Assembly: GCA_043785105.1 (NCBI GenBank)
Contig: JAYVXO010000072.1
Span: forward strand, 33,306 to 97,305
DNA length: 64,000 nucleotides
Reading direction: 5' to 3'
From: Fimbriiglobus sp043785105
Lineage (GTDB): Bacteria > Planctomycetota > Planctomycetia > Gemmatales > Gemmataceae
A program made the translations under genes and the position numbers. Below the pieces are notes generated by a model. The model worked only from the letters and a program-made list of their open reading frames with translations, did no database searches and was not told where the DNA came from. This document shows, piece by piece, positions 54,099 to 62,225 of this stretch (position 1 is the first letter of the stretch; each line of letters starts with the position of its first letter).

Positions 54099-55055
54099 AT
54101 GGCTACGGACCTTCACCTGAAAGAGTTTGAACTCCAAACCGTGACGGAATTGCTGGTCGATTCCTACTCGGCGTGCGGGCGGTTGCACCACTTGGGGCAT
54201 GAACCGCTTCCGAGTCGGGATGCGGTCGCGGAGATCGTCGCGGACTTGTGTGAACTCATGTATCCGGGCTACGGTCGCAAACAGAACTTGCACAGCGGGA
54301 ACATCACCTACCATGTCGGGACAGTCGTGGACGGCTTGTACGACACGTTGACCGAACAAATCTGTCGCGCTCTGCGACACGAACATTGCCAGGAATCACC
54401 GGATTTGGATCACGAATCCGACGCGCAGTTCAAAGCCGTGGCGTTGTTGCGGCGGTTACCGGACGTGCGGCAGTTGCTCGAACAGGATGTCGAAGCCGCG
54501 TACCGGGGTGATCCTGCCGCGAAGAGCCACTACGAAATCGTCTTCAGTTACCCCGGACTGGAAGCGATCACGGTTTTCCGACTTGCCCACGAACTGCACC
54601 AATTGAAGGTGCCGTTCATCCCAAGAATGATGACCGAAATCGCGCACTCCAAGACCGGGATCGACATTCACCCTGGCGCGACCATCGGCCCCGGTTTCTT
54701 CATCGACCACGGCACCGGCGTCGTCATCGGGGAGACCTGCGACATTGGCCGCAACGTCAAGCTTTACCAAGGGGTCACTCTCGGCGCCCTCAGCTTCGAC
54801 CGCGACGACAGCGGTGAGTTGGTTCACGGGGACTACAAACGCCACCCCACATTGCGGGACAACGTCGTCGTCTATGCCAATGCCACAATCCTGGGCGGCA
54901 AGACGGAGATTGGCGAAGGCGCCGTCATCGGCTCCAACGTCTGGATCACGAAATCAGTGGAACCGTATGCGGTGGTGGTACTCGACAACCCGCAACACAA
55001 AGTGAAGGGCGGCAAAAGCCGCACCGAGCAAGAATCGCTGATGTACCACATCTGA
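54099..55055 (+). CDS. cysE: Serine O-acetyltransferase (EpsC-type)
   Basis: This 318-residue enzyme acetylates serine in cysteine biosynthesis. A helical N-terminal half (about 1-170) precedes left-handed beta-helix hexapeptide repeats: IDIHPGATIGPGFFIDHGTGVVIGETCDIG, VKLYQGVTLGAL, NATILGGKTEIGEGAVIGSNVWI. His in FIDHGTG is the expected catalytic residue. Length and N-terminus fit the EpsC/SrpG subtype, not enterobacterial CysE. Single gene followed by a strong terminator. Confidence 0.92.
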   Translation: MATDLHLKEFELQTVTELLVDSYSACGRLHHLGHEPLPSRDAVAEIVADLCELMYPGYGRKQNLHSGNITYHVGTVVDGLYDTLTEQICRALRHEHCQESPDLDHESDAQFKAVALLRRLPDVRQLLEQDVEAAYRGDPAAKSHYEIVFSYPGLEAITVFRLAHELHQLKVPFIPRMMTEIAHSKTGIDIHPGATIGPGFFIDHGTGVVIGETCDIGRNVKLYQGVTLGALSFDRDDSGELVHGDYKRHPTLRDNVVVYANATILGGKTEIGEGAVIGSNVWITKSVEPYAVVVLDNPQHKVKGGKSRTEQESLMYHI

Positions 55056-55064
55056 GAAATGAAG

Positions 55065-55094
55065 AAAGCCCACGGATAATAATCCGTGGGCTTT
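55065..55094. terminator. Bidirectional terminator between cysE and a lipoprotein gene
   Basis: Perfect arms AAAGCCCACGGAT / ATCCGTGGGCTTT lie around a 4-base loop. The core is identical to that of the 17604-17651 palindrome. Confidence 0.75.
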
Positions 55095-55110
55095 GGCTAT
55101 GTAGTGACAA

Positions 55111-55365
55111 TTACTTGTCGCTGACAGCGGGCAACTTACCTGGCGTCGGCATCACCATCGGTGCGGACGCGGCGGGCACGGCCATCGGTGCCGTCGGAGC
55201 CATCGCAGCGGGGCCGCCGACCGTGGGGTACGGGTTCGACGGGGCCGAGATGACTTGGGAGGCTGGGTTGTAAGTGCAATCGCACCGACCCGTGGTGTGG
55301 TTCTTGCAACCGAGGCCGGCGAGAATCACACCAAACAAACTACTCAGCAACAGTGCGCGGCGCAT
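55111..55365 (-). CDS. Small lipoprotein, unknown function
   Basis: This protein of about 84 residues has a lipoprotein signal (RRALLLSSLFGVILAGLGC, lipobox LGC) and a short Cys-containing segment (CDCTY). The remainder is rich in Ala/Pro/Met (PAAMAPTAPMAVPAASAP). ATG 55365 sits right at the signal and has GGACG upstream; 55377 is possible. Low-complexity lipoproteins of this type are frequent in planctomycetes. Convergent with cysE. Confidence 0.6.
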   Translation of the reverse strand: MRRALLLSSLFGVILAGLGCKNHTTGRCDCTYNPASQVISAPSNPYPTVGGPAAMAPTAPMAVPAASAPMVMPTPGKLPAVSDK

Positions 55366-55745
55366 CGGAACGTCCATCCGTGGAATAGGGGAATCAGAGG
55401 AACTCAAACCGCCCGGTCCAACGATCGAGCCGGCACCGGGGTGGACGGCATTCGACTCGATCGACGGACACGGGTGGGGTCACGTGTCGGACAGCCCGCG
55501 TCCATGCGGCGAACTGCCGACCCCCGGTCAAGTTGCCCGTCAGCTCCTGCCGTGCGTCCAACTTGACACAATACTTTTCGTCATCCCTGCTTTACCAGCT
55601 TGACCTATTTTCGCAGTGCGACCGGATTTTCCCAAAGTCCGGATCATCAGATGTGGCAGGGGGAAAGCGAGTCTCTATGATTTTGAGGACTGGATCGGAC
55701 TCCACGATCCCCCTGGCCACGACTCCCATCACAAGAACGAGATTC
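55366..55745. other. Divergent intergenic region without recognised features
   Basis: About 380 bp separate the lipoprotein and nucleotidyltransferase starts. TTGACA occurs at 55563-55568, but no matching -10 box at normal spacing was found. The open plus-strand frame here lacks coding character. Confidence 0.4.
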
Positions 55746-56435
55746 ATGGACGCGATTATTTTGGCGGCTGGTAAAGGGACTCGCCTGCAACCGCACACGT
55801 TCGACACGCCGAAGCCGCTTTTGCCGGTTCAGGGGCGACCGATTCTGGATTGGATCATTACGGCGCTACCGAAAGTGGATCGGGTGGTTGTGGTCGTGAA
55901 TTACTTGGCGGGGCAGATTGAAGAATACTTGGAGAAGCAATCGCACGTTCGGAAGTGGACCTGTGTCCGCCAGTCCGAACCGCTCGGCACCGGGCACGCG
56001 CTGATGGCGTGTCAGAAACACATCAACTCGGATCGGGTGATGGTCCTGAACGGCGATGACCTGATCGGCAAAGCCGATCTCGCCAAGCTTGCAGGCGTGT
56101 CGATGGGCATCCTTTCGCACTCCGTGAATGAGCCGGAAAGCTACGGCATCATCTTCCGCAAGCTGGACGGCACACTCGATAAGCTAGTCGAAAAACCAAA
56201 AGGATTGACTGCTCCGCAACTGGCCAACATCGGCGGCTACCTGTTTCCACGCAGTGTCTTTGACCTGACGTTGCCCCTCTCGCCACGCGGCGAGTACGAA
56301 ATCACGGACGCCGTCAGCCAACTCGCCGCAAACGAGCCGTTCCAAGTCGTGGAAGCCGGGTTCTGGTTCCCGATCGGAACCGTCGAAGCGTGGAACGCCG
56401 CCCAAACAGCAGACCTCAGCGCAGCGAATGGTTGA
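55746..56435 (+). CDS. Sugar-1-phosphate nucleotidyltransferase
   Basis: This is a 229-residue enzyme of the glucose-1-phosphate thymidylyl-/mannose-1-phosphate guanylyltransferase type. The N-terminus has the nucleotide-binding signature ILAAGKGTRLQPHT with PKPLLPVQGRPIL. VLNGDDL is the metal-binding aspartate region, and VEKPKGL and EITDAVSQL are conserved later segments. It makes an activated sugar for envelope or exopolysaccharide synthesis. Only the catalytic domain is present. ATG 55746 is placed at the conserved start; the upstream frame to 55533 is not conserved. The exact sugar cannot be told. Confidence 0.88.
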   Translation: MDAIILAAGKGTRLQPHTFDTPKPLLPVQGRPILDWIITALPKVDRVVVVVNYLAGQIEEYLEKQSHVRKWTCVRQSEPLGTGHALMACQKHINSDRVMVLNGDDLIGKADLAKLAGVSMGILSHSVNEPESYGIIFRKLDGTLDKLVEKPKGLTAPQLANIGGYLFPRSVFDLTLPLSPRGEYEITDAVSQLAANEPFQVVEAGFWFPIGTVEAWNAAQTADLSAANG

Positions 56436-56459
56436 CGTGCTGTCGCAAGTCTGTCAACG

Positions 56460-56510
56460 AAAAGAGCGGGTGCGAGTGGGATTGGCTCCCGCTCGCACCC
56501 GCTCTTTTTT
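56460..56510. terminator. Bidirectional terminator with T-run
   Basis: 17-bp arms AAAAGAGCGGGTGCGAG / CTCGCACCCGCTCTTTT lie around a 15-base loop, followed by TT. It sits between the convergent nucleotidyltransferase and DUF1559 genes. Confidence 0.8.
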
Positions 56511-56516
56511 CACGAT

Positions 56517-57497
56517 TTAGAAGTCGCCATTCACTTGTCCATCTTGTGTGGAGCCAAGGTAGGCCCAAGTCGTTGGGTTCACGCTGTTCGTGATGAATCG
56601 CACGCTGCCATCACCCAGAACGACGTTGACGCCGCCGGTGTGCTTACTACGGGAAGCCAACGCCCAGTCTAGACCGATCGTGCAGGGCAATCCTTGCGCC
56701 GGCAGGTTGTTGCAATAGTTTACAAACGACTGGATATTGTCCGGGCTACTGGAGTTTGGCGTCGTGAACGTGGTGAATTCACTGCCTGGGCCGTACCAGC
56801 CGAATCCACGAAATTCCGTGATCGTCGGGAGAACACTTACACCCTGCAACAGTTCGGCAACTAGAAGAGAGTTGCTCAAACCATCGGTGATCGCGCCGAA
56901 CTTCACTGTGATTGGTGTGGTTCCGATATTGCGGTAGGTGAACGGCGCACCAAAGAACATCTTGACTGTCGCAGCACCGAACGGGGTACGATTCGCCTGG
57001 GTCCGGTGGGTGTTCCCGAAGTTGACGGCGTAGTTGCTGAACCCGAAATCAACCCCGCCGCCTTGTGGCTTGGCCGAACCGCTGTTCGGGTCACTGGGGC
57101 ATGTCAGGATTGAAAGCTTCGTCTGGGCCACCGTGAGGTTGCCAATCGGTTGCCCGAGGTACGTTGATGCGGTGTAATTCGGCGTGCCGGTACCGTTGGA
57201 ATTCCCGAGGTTCACGTACAAGCCGAATAGCGGCTGTTGTTCCAGGTACGGCAGGATGTAATGCTGCCACGTCCCGCTACCGCCCGTCACCGCGTCGCCG
57301 GGAGGCAACGTGCTGTTCGTACTTTCGTAATTGTGCATCGCCAAGCCGATTTGCTTCAGGTTGTTTTGGCACTTCGCCCGTGCCGCCGCTTCGCGGACCT
57401 TTTGCACGGCCGGTAGCAGCAGGCCAATCAGAATCGCAATGATGGCAATCACGACCAGCAATTCAATCAACGTGAACCCGTGACGATTTCGACGCAT
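56517..57497 (-). CDS. DUF1559 pseudopilin-like protein
   Basis: This is a 326-residue protein with a type IV prepilin/pseudopilin leader: basic RRNRHG, then FTLIELLVVIAIIAILIGLLLPAVQKVREAAARAKCQNNLKQI. This junction is diagnostic of the planctomycete DUF1559 family. The C-terminal H-X9-DG region (GGVNVVLGDGSVRFI) is present. ATG 57497 with GAGGTG upstream puts the leader peptide at the normal length. Genomes of this phylum carry many copies; the function is probably linked to a type II secretion-like system but is unproven. Confidence 0.93.
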   Translation of the reverse strand: MRRNRHGFTLIELLVVIAIIAILIGLLLPAVQKVREAAARAKCQNNLKQIGLAMHNYESTNSTLPPGDAVTGGSGTWQHYILPYLEQQPLFGLYVNLGNSNGTGTPNYTASTYLGQPIGNLTVAQTKLSILTCPSDPNSGSAKPQGGGVDFGFSNYAVNFGNTHRTQANRTPFGAATVKMFFGAPFTYRNIGTTPITVKFGAITDGLSNSLLVAELLQGVSVLPTITEFRGFGWYGPGSEFTTFTTPNSSSPDNIQSFVNYCNNLPAQGLPCTIGLDWALASRSKHTGGVNVVLGDGSVRFITNSVNPTTWAYLGSTQDGQVNGDF

Positions 57498-57548
57498 TCG
57501 ACACCTCAAGGAAAACAGGTAACAAGACAGTGGGACAAAATAGTCCCG

Positions 57549-57968
57549 TCAGTCGAGCTTGAACTCGAAGACGTTCGGATCCCCCGCCTTGACTTCGACT
57601 TCGTGTTTGCTGTCGGAGCCGTGCTTAGCGGGGAGTATTTCCTTGGGTGGTTCGATCGTCGGGCCAGTGCCAGGAATGGCCGGGCCAGTCACTTCACGAT
57701 CAAACGCCGTGAAGCGGACGTTATATTTGCCAGGTGCAAGACCTTGGGCTTTCAGCACTTCAAACTTCCCGGCTTTGACCTGTGCGCCGCCGGTGGTCGG
57801 TCCCGTTTCCGGAATTGGCACAAACGTCACGGAGCCGATCACGACCGGCTTGCCTTGAAACGTGACAGTGCCTGAAACCGCCTGCCGGTTCAACGGATCA
57901 CCGCACCCCGACAGCGTGAGAAGGGCAACTATCAGCAACAGAATTGGTGTTAAAGTGTGCTTATTCAT
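57549..57968 (-). CDS. Lipoprotein with carboxypeptidase-regulatory-like beta domain
   Basis: This 139-residue protein has the lipoprotein signal TPILLLIVALLTLSGC and an Ig-like/transthyretin-like domain (VSGTVTFQGKPVVIGSVTFVP … GKFEVLKAQGLAPGKYNVRF). In planctomycetes such proteins are regularly encoded directly after DUF1559 genes; here it lies just upstream, 52 bp away, on the same strand. It is probably an envelope partner of the pseudopilin. The start may also be ATG 57977. The much longer open frame (to 58679) overlaps the repeat and other genes and is rejected. Confidence 0.8.
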   Translation of the reverse strand: MNKHTLTPILLLIVALLTLSGCGDPLNRQAVSGTVTFQGKPVVIGSVTFVPIPETGPTTGGAQVKAGKFEVLKAQGLAPGKYNVRFTAFDREVTGPAIPGTGPTIEPPKEILPAKHGSDSKHEVEVKAGDPNVFEFKLD

Positions 57969-58095
57969 GCACAGCATGATAGTCCCGCCGAATTCGCTGA
58001 CAAGTCGGAGTTGTTGTGAACTATGGGTTCTGATTCGCTTGGGGTAAGCGTCACGGAAGTTGGTGGGAAATTTGTTCACGATTGCAGAAGGCTGG

Positions 58096-58286
58096 TTTTC
58101 AACCCCAACGGGGTTGTTCCATTCGCCCAGGGTTGAGGGCCGAAGGCCCGATACCCTGGGAACCCGCACCCAACTCCAACCGACTTCCTGGGGGTGGAAG
58201 CCTCCCAGGGGTGGAAGCCTCCCAGGGTAATCGTCGCTTCGCTCCTCAACCCTGGGCGAATGGAACAACCCCGTTGGGGTAGAAAA
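58096..58286. repeat. Large intergenic palindrome, CCCAGGG family
   Basis: 43-bp arms with one mismatch (TTTTCAACCCCAACGGGG… and its complement …CCCCGTTGGGGTAGAAAA) enclose about 105 bp. The interior includes a 17-bp tandem duplication (GGGGTGGAAGCCTCCCA twice). It shares its ACCCC-xx-GGGGT and GCCCAGGGT elements with the hairpin at 62487-62711. Confidence 0.75.
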
Positions 58287-58333
58287 CGAAGACCAATCGA
58301 CAAACTTCCACCAACAAATGTACCGCTCACCCA

Positions 58334-58915
58334 TTAGCTTGCGCGACTCCGCCCAATCGCCACGCACAGAATCACGGTTCCGATCACCGCCGTGACATAG
58401 GCCGCCAAGTGGTAACAGGCCACGGCGAACAACTCGTGGTGTCGCACGATTGGCACGTCTTCTAGCACGACCGGAGCGAGCCGGATGTCGAACATCACTG
58501 CGTGCCGATAAGCCGTCAATCCGGCAATGAGCGTCACCAGTGCGATGGCGCCAGTCAGCAACAACATCGGGATCACCAATTGCCGCACAGTCAGCGGTGG
58601 GCGGGGTCCGAGGGTGGCGGCTAAACCGGCGGCGTAGCCCATGATCGCGCCACCCCAACACGACCCGACGAAACCCCACACGATGCCGACGAGCGTTGGA
58701 TCAGTCAGCCCCGGAATCGGGTTGTGAAAGACAGTGAAATACTCCGGGCAAAGTCGGGCACTCACTTGGTCTTGCACCACCGCGTAACCGACCATCATCA
58801 CAATGCCCAGTAACATCGCCCGCAACCGCATCGTGCGATTGAAGACACACAGCACCGCGAGCGCCAGAACGGCGACAAACGGAAGCGCTACACGATACGA
58901 CGGGAGAGGTTCCAT
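58334..58915 (-). CDS. Polytopic membrane protein, unknown function, in operon with Rrf2 regulator
   Basis: This protein of about 193 residues has five or so membrane helices (ALPFVAVLALAVLCVF, AMLLGIVMMVGYAVV, LVGIVWGFVGSCWGGAIMGYAAGLAA, LVIPMLLLTGAIALVTLIAGL, AYVTAVIGTVILCVAI). It starts 7 bp after the Rrf2 stop, so the two are co-transcribed. Possible histidine ligands (RHAVMF, RHHELF, CYHLAAY) could suit a heme- or metal-linked membrane protein, but this is speculation. Confidence 0.7.
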   Translation of the reverse strand: MEPLPSYRVALPFVAVLALAVLCVFNRTMRLRAMLLGIVMMVGYAVVQDQVSARLCPEYFTVFHNPIPGLTDPTLVGIVWGFVGSCWGGAIMGYAAGLAATLGPRPPLTVRQLVIPMLLLTGAIALVTLIAGLTAYRHAVMFDIRLAPVVLEDVPIVRHHELFAVACYHLAAYVTAVIGTVILCVAIGRSRAS

Positions 58916-58922
58916 CGGTGTC

Positions 58923-59387
58923 TCACTTTTTGCGGACCGGCAACGCGGTTCGTTTCGGGTTCGGCGGGACATCGCAAAGTGGGTAGCTTGCGGAGGGTTC
59001 CGCGAGGACTTCGGCGAGGGTTGTATTTCGGAACGCCGTTTCGACGGTCGCCAACGCATCATCCACGCGCCGGTGCAGCGGGCAGAGGACCGTCCCGTGG
59101 GTGCTGAGTCCGAGTGGGCAGGTCGTGATCCGTTTGAACGGCTCGACGGCGTTGACCACTTCCAGAATCGTCGTCTCTTCCGGTGACTTCGCCAGCATCA
59201 CCCCGCCGCCGACACCGCGTTGCGATTTGACGAGACCATGTCGGGAAAGACCTTGCAGGATTTTCGCCAAGTACGGCGCCGGGACTTGCGTTCGCTCCGC
59301 GACCTCTTCGGTCGTGGCGGCCTCACCGGGGCGGGTGGCCAAGTACACAGCGGCACGCAAGGCGTACTCAACGGTCTGGGAAAACAT
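58923..59387 (-). CDS. Rrf2-family transcriptional regulator
   Basis: This is a 154-residue protein. The winged helix-turn-helix at about 2-80 has the Rrf2 signature (YALRAAVYLA, VPAPYLAKILQGLSRHGLVKSQRGVGGG). Cysteines at 90 and 102 (ITTCPLG…VLCPLHRRVDDAL) plus Cys138 are candidate iron-sulfur ligands, as in NsrR/IscR-type sensors. The middle cysteine of NsrR is not where expected. It is divergent from a protoglobin gene, which suggests a nitric oxide or oxygen response. GGAG 5 bases before ATG 59387. Confidence 0.88.
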   Translation of the reverse strand: MFSQTVEYALRAAVYLATRPGEAATTEEVAERTQVPAPYLAKILQGLSRHGLVKSQRGVGGGVMLAKSPEETTILEVVNAVEPFKRITTCPLGLSTHGTVLCPLHRRVDDALATVETAFRNTTLAEVLAEPSASYPLCDVPPNPKRTALPVRKK

Positions 59388-59417
59388 GACGCTCCGTACT
59401 CTTGGACAAGTTGAACC

Positions 59418-59446
59418 TTGACAGGGGATTGTATCGAACCTAGACT
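59418..59446 (+). promoter_or_regulatory. Candidate sigma-70-type promoter of the protoglobin gene
   Basis: A consensus -35 box TTGACA (59418-59423) and a -10-like TAGACT (59441-59446, four of six positions) are separated by exactly 17 bp. The predicted start site falls just before the palindrome at 59457. Prediction from sequence only. Confidence 0.5.
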
Positions 59447-59456
59447 ACCAACGGCC

Positions 59457-59482
59457 AATTCAGGACTAATTGATCCTGAATT
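59457..59482. promoter_or_regulatory. Operator-like palindrome between Rrf2 and protoglobin genes
   Basis: Perfect 9-bp arms AATTCAGGA / TCCTGAATT are separated by 8 bp, right after the predicted protoglobin transcription start. Position and symmetry fit a repressor site, most simply for the divergent Rrf2 protein. Confidence 0.5.
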
Positions 59483-59509
59483 CCGATTTAGACCTCTCAC
59501 GGTGCAGTT

Positions 59510-60082
59510 ATGCTCAAGATCGACGAAGCGAAGTTGGAGAACGACCTCGGAACTCGGTTCCAATACCTGGCCCAGTTCATGGGTTTCGGCCCGGCTGACA
59601 TTGCGGCTATTCACGGCTCCGCGCCGCTACTCGCGCCGCTTGTGCCAGGACTGGTGGACGCGGTGTACGCCAAGCTGTACCAGTACACGGCGACGTGGCG
59701 CCACTTCGTCCCCCGTCAGGAGGGATACACTGGCGAAATCCCGACGAACTTGGAAGACCTCACGCCGGACCACCCGCAAATCACGTTTCGCAAGCAGCAC
59801 CTGACGCGCTACCTCGAAACGCTGGTCACGAAGCCTTACGACGGCAAGATGGTCGAGTACCTCGACATGGTCGGCAAGATGCACACGGCCAAAGCGGGTA
59901 GCAACGAGATCGTCATCCCGCTCGTGCAGATGAATGCACTCATGGGGTTTGTCGCGGATGCGATCACTGCGACCATCTTCAGCTTGAAGTTAGATCGGGA
60001 CACCGAAACGACGGCGGTGCGGGCGTTCGGCAAATTGCTGTGGCTTCAAAATGATCTGATTACCCGCCACTACGCAAAATGA
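59510..60082 (+). CDS. Protoglobin-domain heme protein
   Basis: This is a 190-residue single-domain globin of the protoglobin/globin-coupled-sensor type, all helical. It carries the N-terminal extension and RFQYLAQFMGF, then VPRQEGYTGEIP, FRKQHLTRYLETLV and YLDMVGKMHTAKAG, where His125 is the expected proximal heme ligand. No signalling domain is attached. Protoglobins bind O2, CO and NO. With a divergent Rrf2 regulator and an operator-like site, a role in NO or O2 handling is likely but inferred. Confidence 0.9.
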   Translation: MLKIDEAKLENDLGTRFQYLAQFMGFGPADIAAIHGSAPLLAPLVPGLVDAVYAKLYQYTATWRHFVPRQEGYTGEIPTNLEDLTPDHPQITFRKQHLTRYLETLVTKPYDGKMVEYLDMVGKMHTAKAGSNEIVIPLVQMNALMGFVADAITATIFSLKLDRDTETTAVRAFGKLLWLQNDLITRHYAK

Positions 60083-60126
60083 TTACACTATCCGGGTCTG
60101 GAACCCTCCTCACCCAGGTGTCTCTC

Positions 60127-61023
60127 ATGTTGCGAATCTTCGTGGCCTTCCTGTTTGTTTGTGTCGTCACGCCGTTCACAGTGGCCGTTGATAAACCCGT
60201 GCTACTCGACGTGTGGCCCGGCGTGGTGCCGGGAGAAAAGGGTAACGTTCCCGCAGAAGAAGACGTTGCTGGCAAACCGGGACAGCGGTCGGTGCGCCGC
60301 ATCGGCAACGTCAGCAAACCCACGTTAAGTGTGTTCAAACCGGCCAAGGACAAGGACACCGGGGCGGCGGTCGTGATCGCGCCGGGGGGTGGGTACAACA
60401 TCCTGGCGTGGGATCTCGAAGGTGAAGAAGTGGCGGCGTGGTTAAACAGCATCGGCGTGACCGGCATCGTGATGAAGTATCGAGTTCCCCGTCGTGCCGA
60501 TCAACCCAAGGATGCGGCGCCAATCGGTGCGCTGCAAGACGCGCAACGCTCGCTGAGCCTCGTTCGTAGCAAGTCAAAAGAACTCGGCCTTGATCCGAAA
60601 CGCATCGGGATGCTCGGCTTCTCCGCAGGTGGGCACCTGACGGCGTGGACTGCGACGAACTTCGACAAACGTAGTTATGATGCGATCGACGACGCCGACA
60701 AAGAAAGTTGTCGCCCGGATTTCACGGTCCTCGTTTACCCCGCCTACTTGACCAGTAAGCAACACCCGGACCAACTCGCCACCGAAATCCGCGTGACGAA
60801 GGACACCCCACCGACGTTCTTCGCCCACGCCTACGACGACGGGGTGTCACCGGAGAACAGCGTGCGGATGTTCCTGGAATTAAAGAAGCTCAAAGTCCCA
60901 GCCGAACTGCACGTCTACAGCACCGGCGGCCACGGCTTCGGCCTCCGCAGCGAAGGCAAGCCCTGTGCCACATGGCCCGCCCGTTGCGAGGAATGGATGA
61001 AGATGCAAGGGATTGTGAAGTAA
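60127..61023 (+). CDS. Secreted alpha/beta-hydrolase (esterase/acetylxylan-esterase-like)
   Basis: This 298-residue protein starts from ATG 60127 (AGGTG 7 bases upstream) with a signal peptide (LRIFVAFLFVCVVTPFTVA). The fold is recognised from VVIAPGGGYNIL (oxyanion HGG-like), the nucleophile elbow GFSAGGH, Asp in HAYDDGVSPE and His in TGGHGFG. The family includes polysaccharide deacetylating esterases common in planctomycetes. It is 44 bp after the protoglobin gene on the same strand, possibly by chance. Confidence 0.88.
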   Translation: MLRIFVAFLFVCVVTPFTVAVDKPVLLDVWPGVVPGEKGNVPAEEDVAGKPGQRSVRRIGNVSKPTLSVFKPAKDKDTGAAVVIAPGGGYNILAWDLEGEEVAAWLNSIGVTGIVMKYRVPRRADQPKDAAPIGALQDAQRSLSLVRSKSKELGLDPKRIGMLGFSAGGHLTAWTATNFDKRSYDAIDDADKESCRPDFTVLVYPAYLTSKQHPDQLATEIRVTKDTPPTFFAHAYDDGVSPENSVRMFLELKKLKVPAELHVYSTGGHGFGLRSEGKPCATWPARCEEWMKMQGIVK

Positions 61024-61043
61024 TGATCGAGTAGGCAATCAGA

Positions 61044-61138
61044 TTCCGGCGAACCGGCTGCGTAAGCTGCTGGGTGGGCTGCCACAATCGCGTGGCACGT
61101 TGTTACCCAGGCGACTCACGTCGCCGGTTCGCCGGGAA
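61044..61138. repeat. Imperfect inverted repeat after the esterase gene
   Basis: Arms TTCCGGCGAACCGGC and GCCGGTTCGCCGGGAA (one extra base) enclose 64 bp that contains further small stems (GTGCCAC/GTGGCAC-like). Likely a terminator or repeat. The rest of the gap to 61284 shows nothing else. Confidence 0.55.
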
Positions 61139-61284
61139 TGCCAAAATCCAGAGGCACACCCGTTAGTAACTTGGGATTGTTGATCCAAGACGAGTGGATT
61201 AAATTGGTGTGCGGATTGAGGCAACATCTCAGTTGCAAGCTTGCGTTTTTGTTCAGTTCACTCGCCCTGTACTCCTGGTGATTG

Positions 61285-62142
61285 ATGCCAGCCACCCTTG
61301 CTCCGACTCCGATTCCTGTTCCAGTTCAGGCGCGCCCGTTTCGGGTGATTCGATTTTTGAAGAAGGCGTTCAAGCGCATCGTGCCGCTGGCACTGGCAAT
61401 CTACTTCATCCCGTGGGTTCTGTTGGCCTACGTCTGCTGCGGTGTATTGGACGTGATCCGGAACCAGCGGCGGACGATTGCGAACATCGACCGCTACTTT
61501 GCGGGCAACGGCGTGTTCACGTGGCTGCTGTCGCCGTTCAACTTGTTGATGGATCTCATCTCGCTGCCGTATTGGAATCGGGGCATTTACAAGCTCACGG
61601 ACTTGCCCGCCGGCCATCAAGCGGAGATTCAGGCGCTGATCGACGCCGCCCACAAGCGGGACTTGGTCGGGTTGCTCGAAGCGAAACTCGGCGAGAAGAA
61701 ACGCGGCATGATCTTCTTCCAGTGGTACGGCAAAATCGTACCGGCGTCCGTGGACGTTCCGGAATACCACCACCGCTACAAGTACATCCGCACCATCGGC
61801 GTGTCGATCTTCAACAAGAAGCAATCCACCGGCAAGCACTTCGGGCCACTCCGGGTGACGCTGCGGGTGCTTTATAATGTGAATCAAATCACCGATCCCA
61901 ACGTCTACGTCCGGGTCGGGAACCACACCCACCGTTGGTGCGAAGACAAGCTGTTCATCTTCGACGACACGTTGCAGCACCAATCGGTGAACGAGTCGGA
62001 CGCGGTCCGTTACTGCCTGTTCGTGGACATCCTTCGCCCGTCGCCGGTCCCGTGGCTACTCAGCGGCATCCTGACCGCGATCCGCCTCATCATGGCACCC
62101 TTCCGCGCGGTGTTTTACAAACACTGGACGTTGATTAAGTAA
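61285..62142 (+). CDS. Aspartyl/asparaginyl beta-hydroxylase-like membrane protein
   Basis: This is a 285-residue protein with an N-terminal membrane helix (IVPLALAIYFIPWVLLAYVCC) and a C-terminal hydrophobic region. The middle holds the Asp_Arg_Hydrox/LpxO-like core: RVTLRVLYNVN, DPNVYVRVGNHTHRWCEDKLFIFDDTLQHQSVNESDAVRYCLFVDILRP. The two histidines (HTHRW, LQHQS) fit the Fe(II) site of 2-oxoglutarate dioxygenases. Membrane-anchored relatives such as LpxO hydroxylate lipid A acyl chains, so a lipid or envelope substrate is a reasonable guess. ATG 61285 is used. Confidence 0.82.
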   Translation: MPATLAPTPIPVPVQARPFRVIRFLKKAFKRIVPLALAIYFIPWVLLAYVCCGVLDVIRNQRRTIANIDRYFAGNGVFTWLLSPFNLLMDLISLPYWNRGIYKLTDLPAGHQAEIQALIDAAHKRDLVGLLEAKLGEKKRGMIFFQWYGKIVPASVDVPEYHHRYKYIRTIGVSIFNKKQSTGKHFGPLRVTLRVLYNVNQITDPNVYVRVGNHTHRWCEDKLFIFDDTLQHQSVNESDAVRYCLFVDILRPSPVPWLLSGILTAIRLIMAPFRAVFYKHWTLIK

Positions 62143-62225
62143 ACCCCCTGATCCTGGGCATTCCCAACCAAGTGAGAACTGCCTCCGGCTACAATGATCG
62201 CAGTGAAACATCCGGAGGGGCCACG

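Noticed and set aside
57969..58679. N-terminal extension of the regulatory-like lipoprotein frame
   Set aside because: It crosses the 58096-58286 palindrome and the neighbouring membrane-protein gene. The lipoprotein signal marks the true start near 57968.
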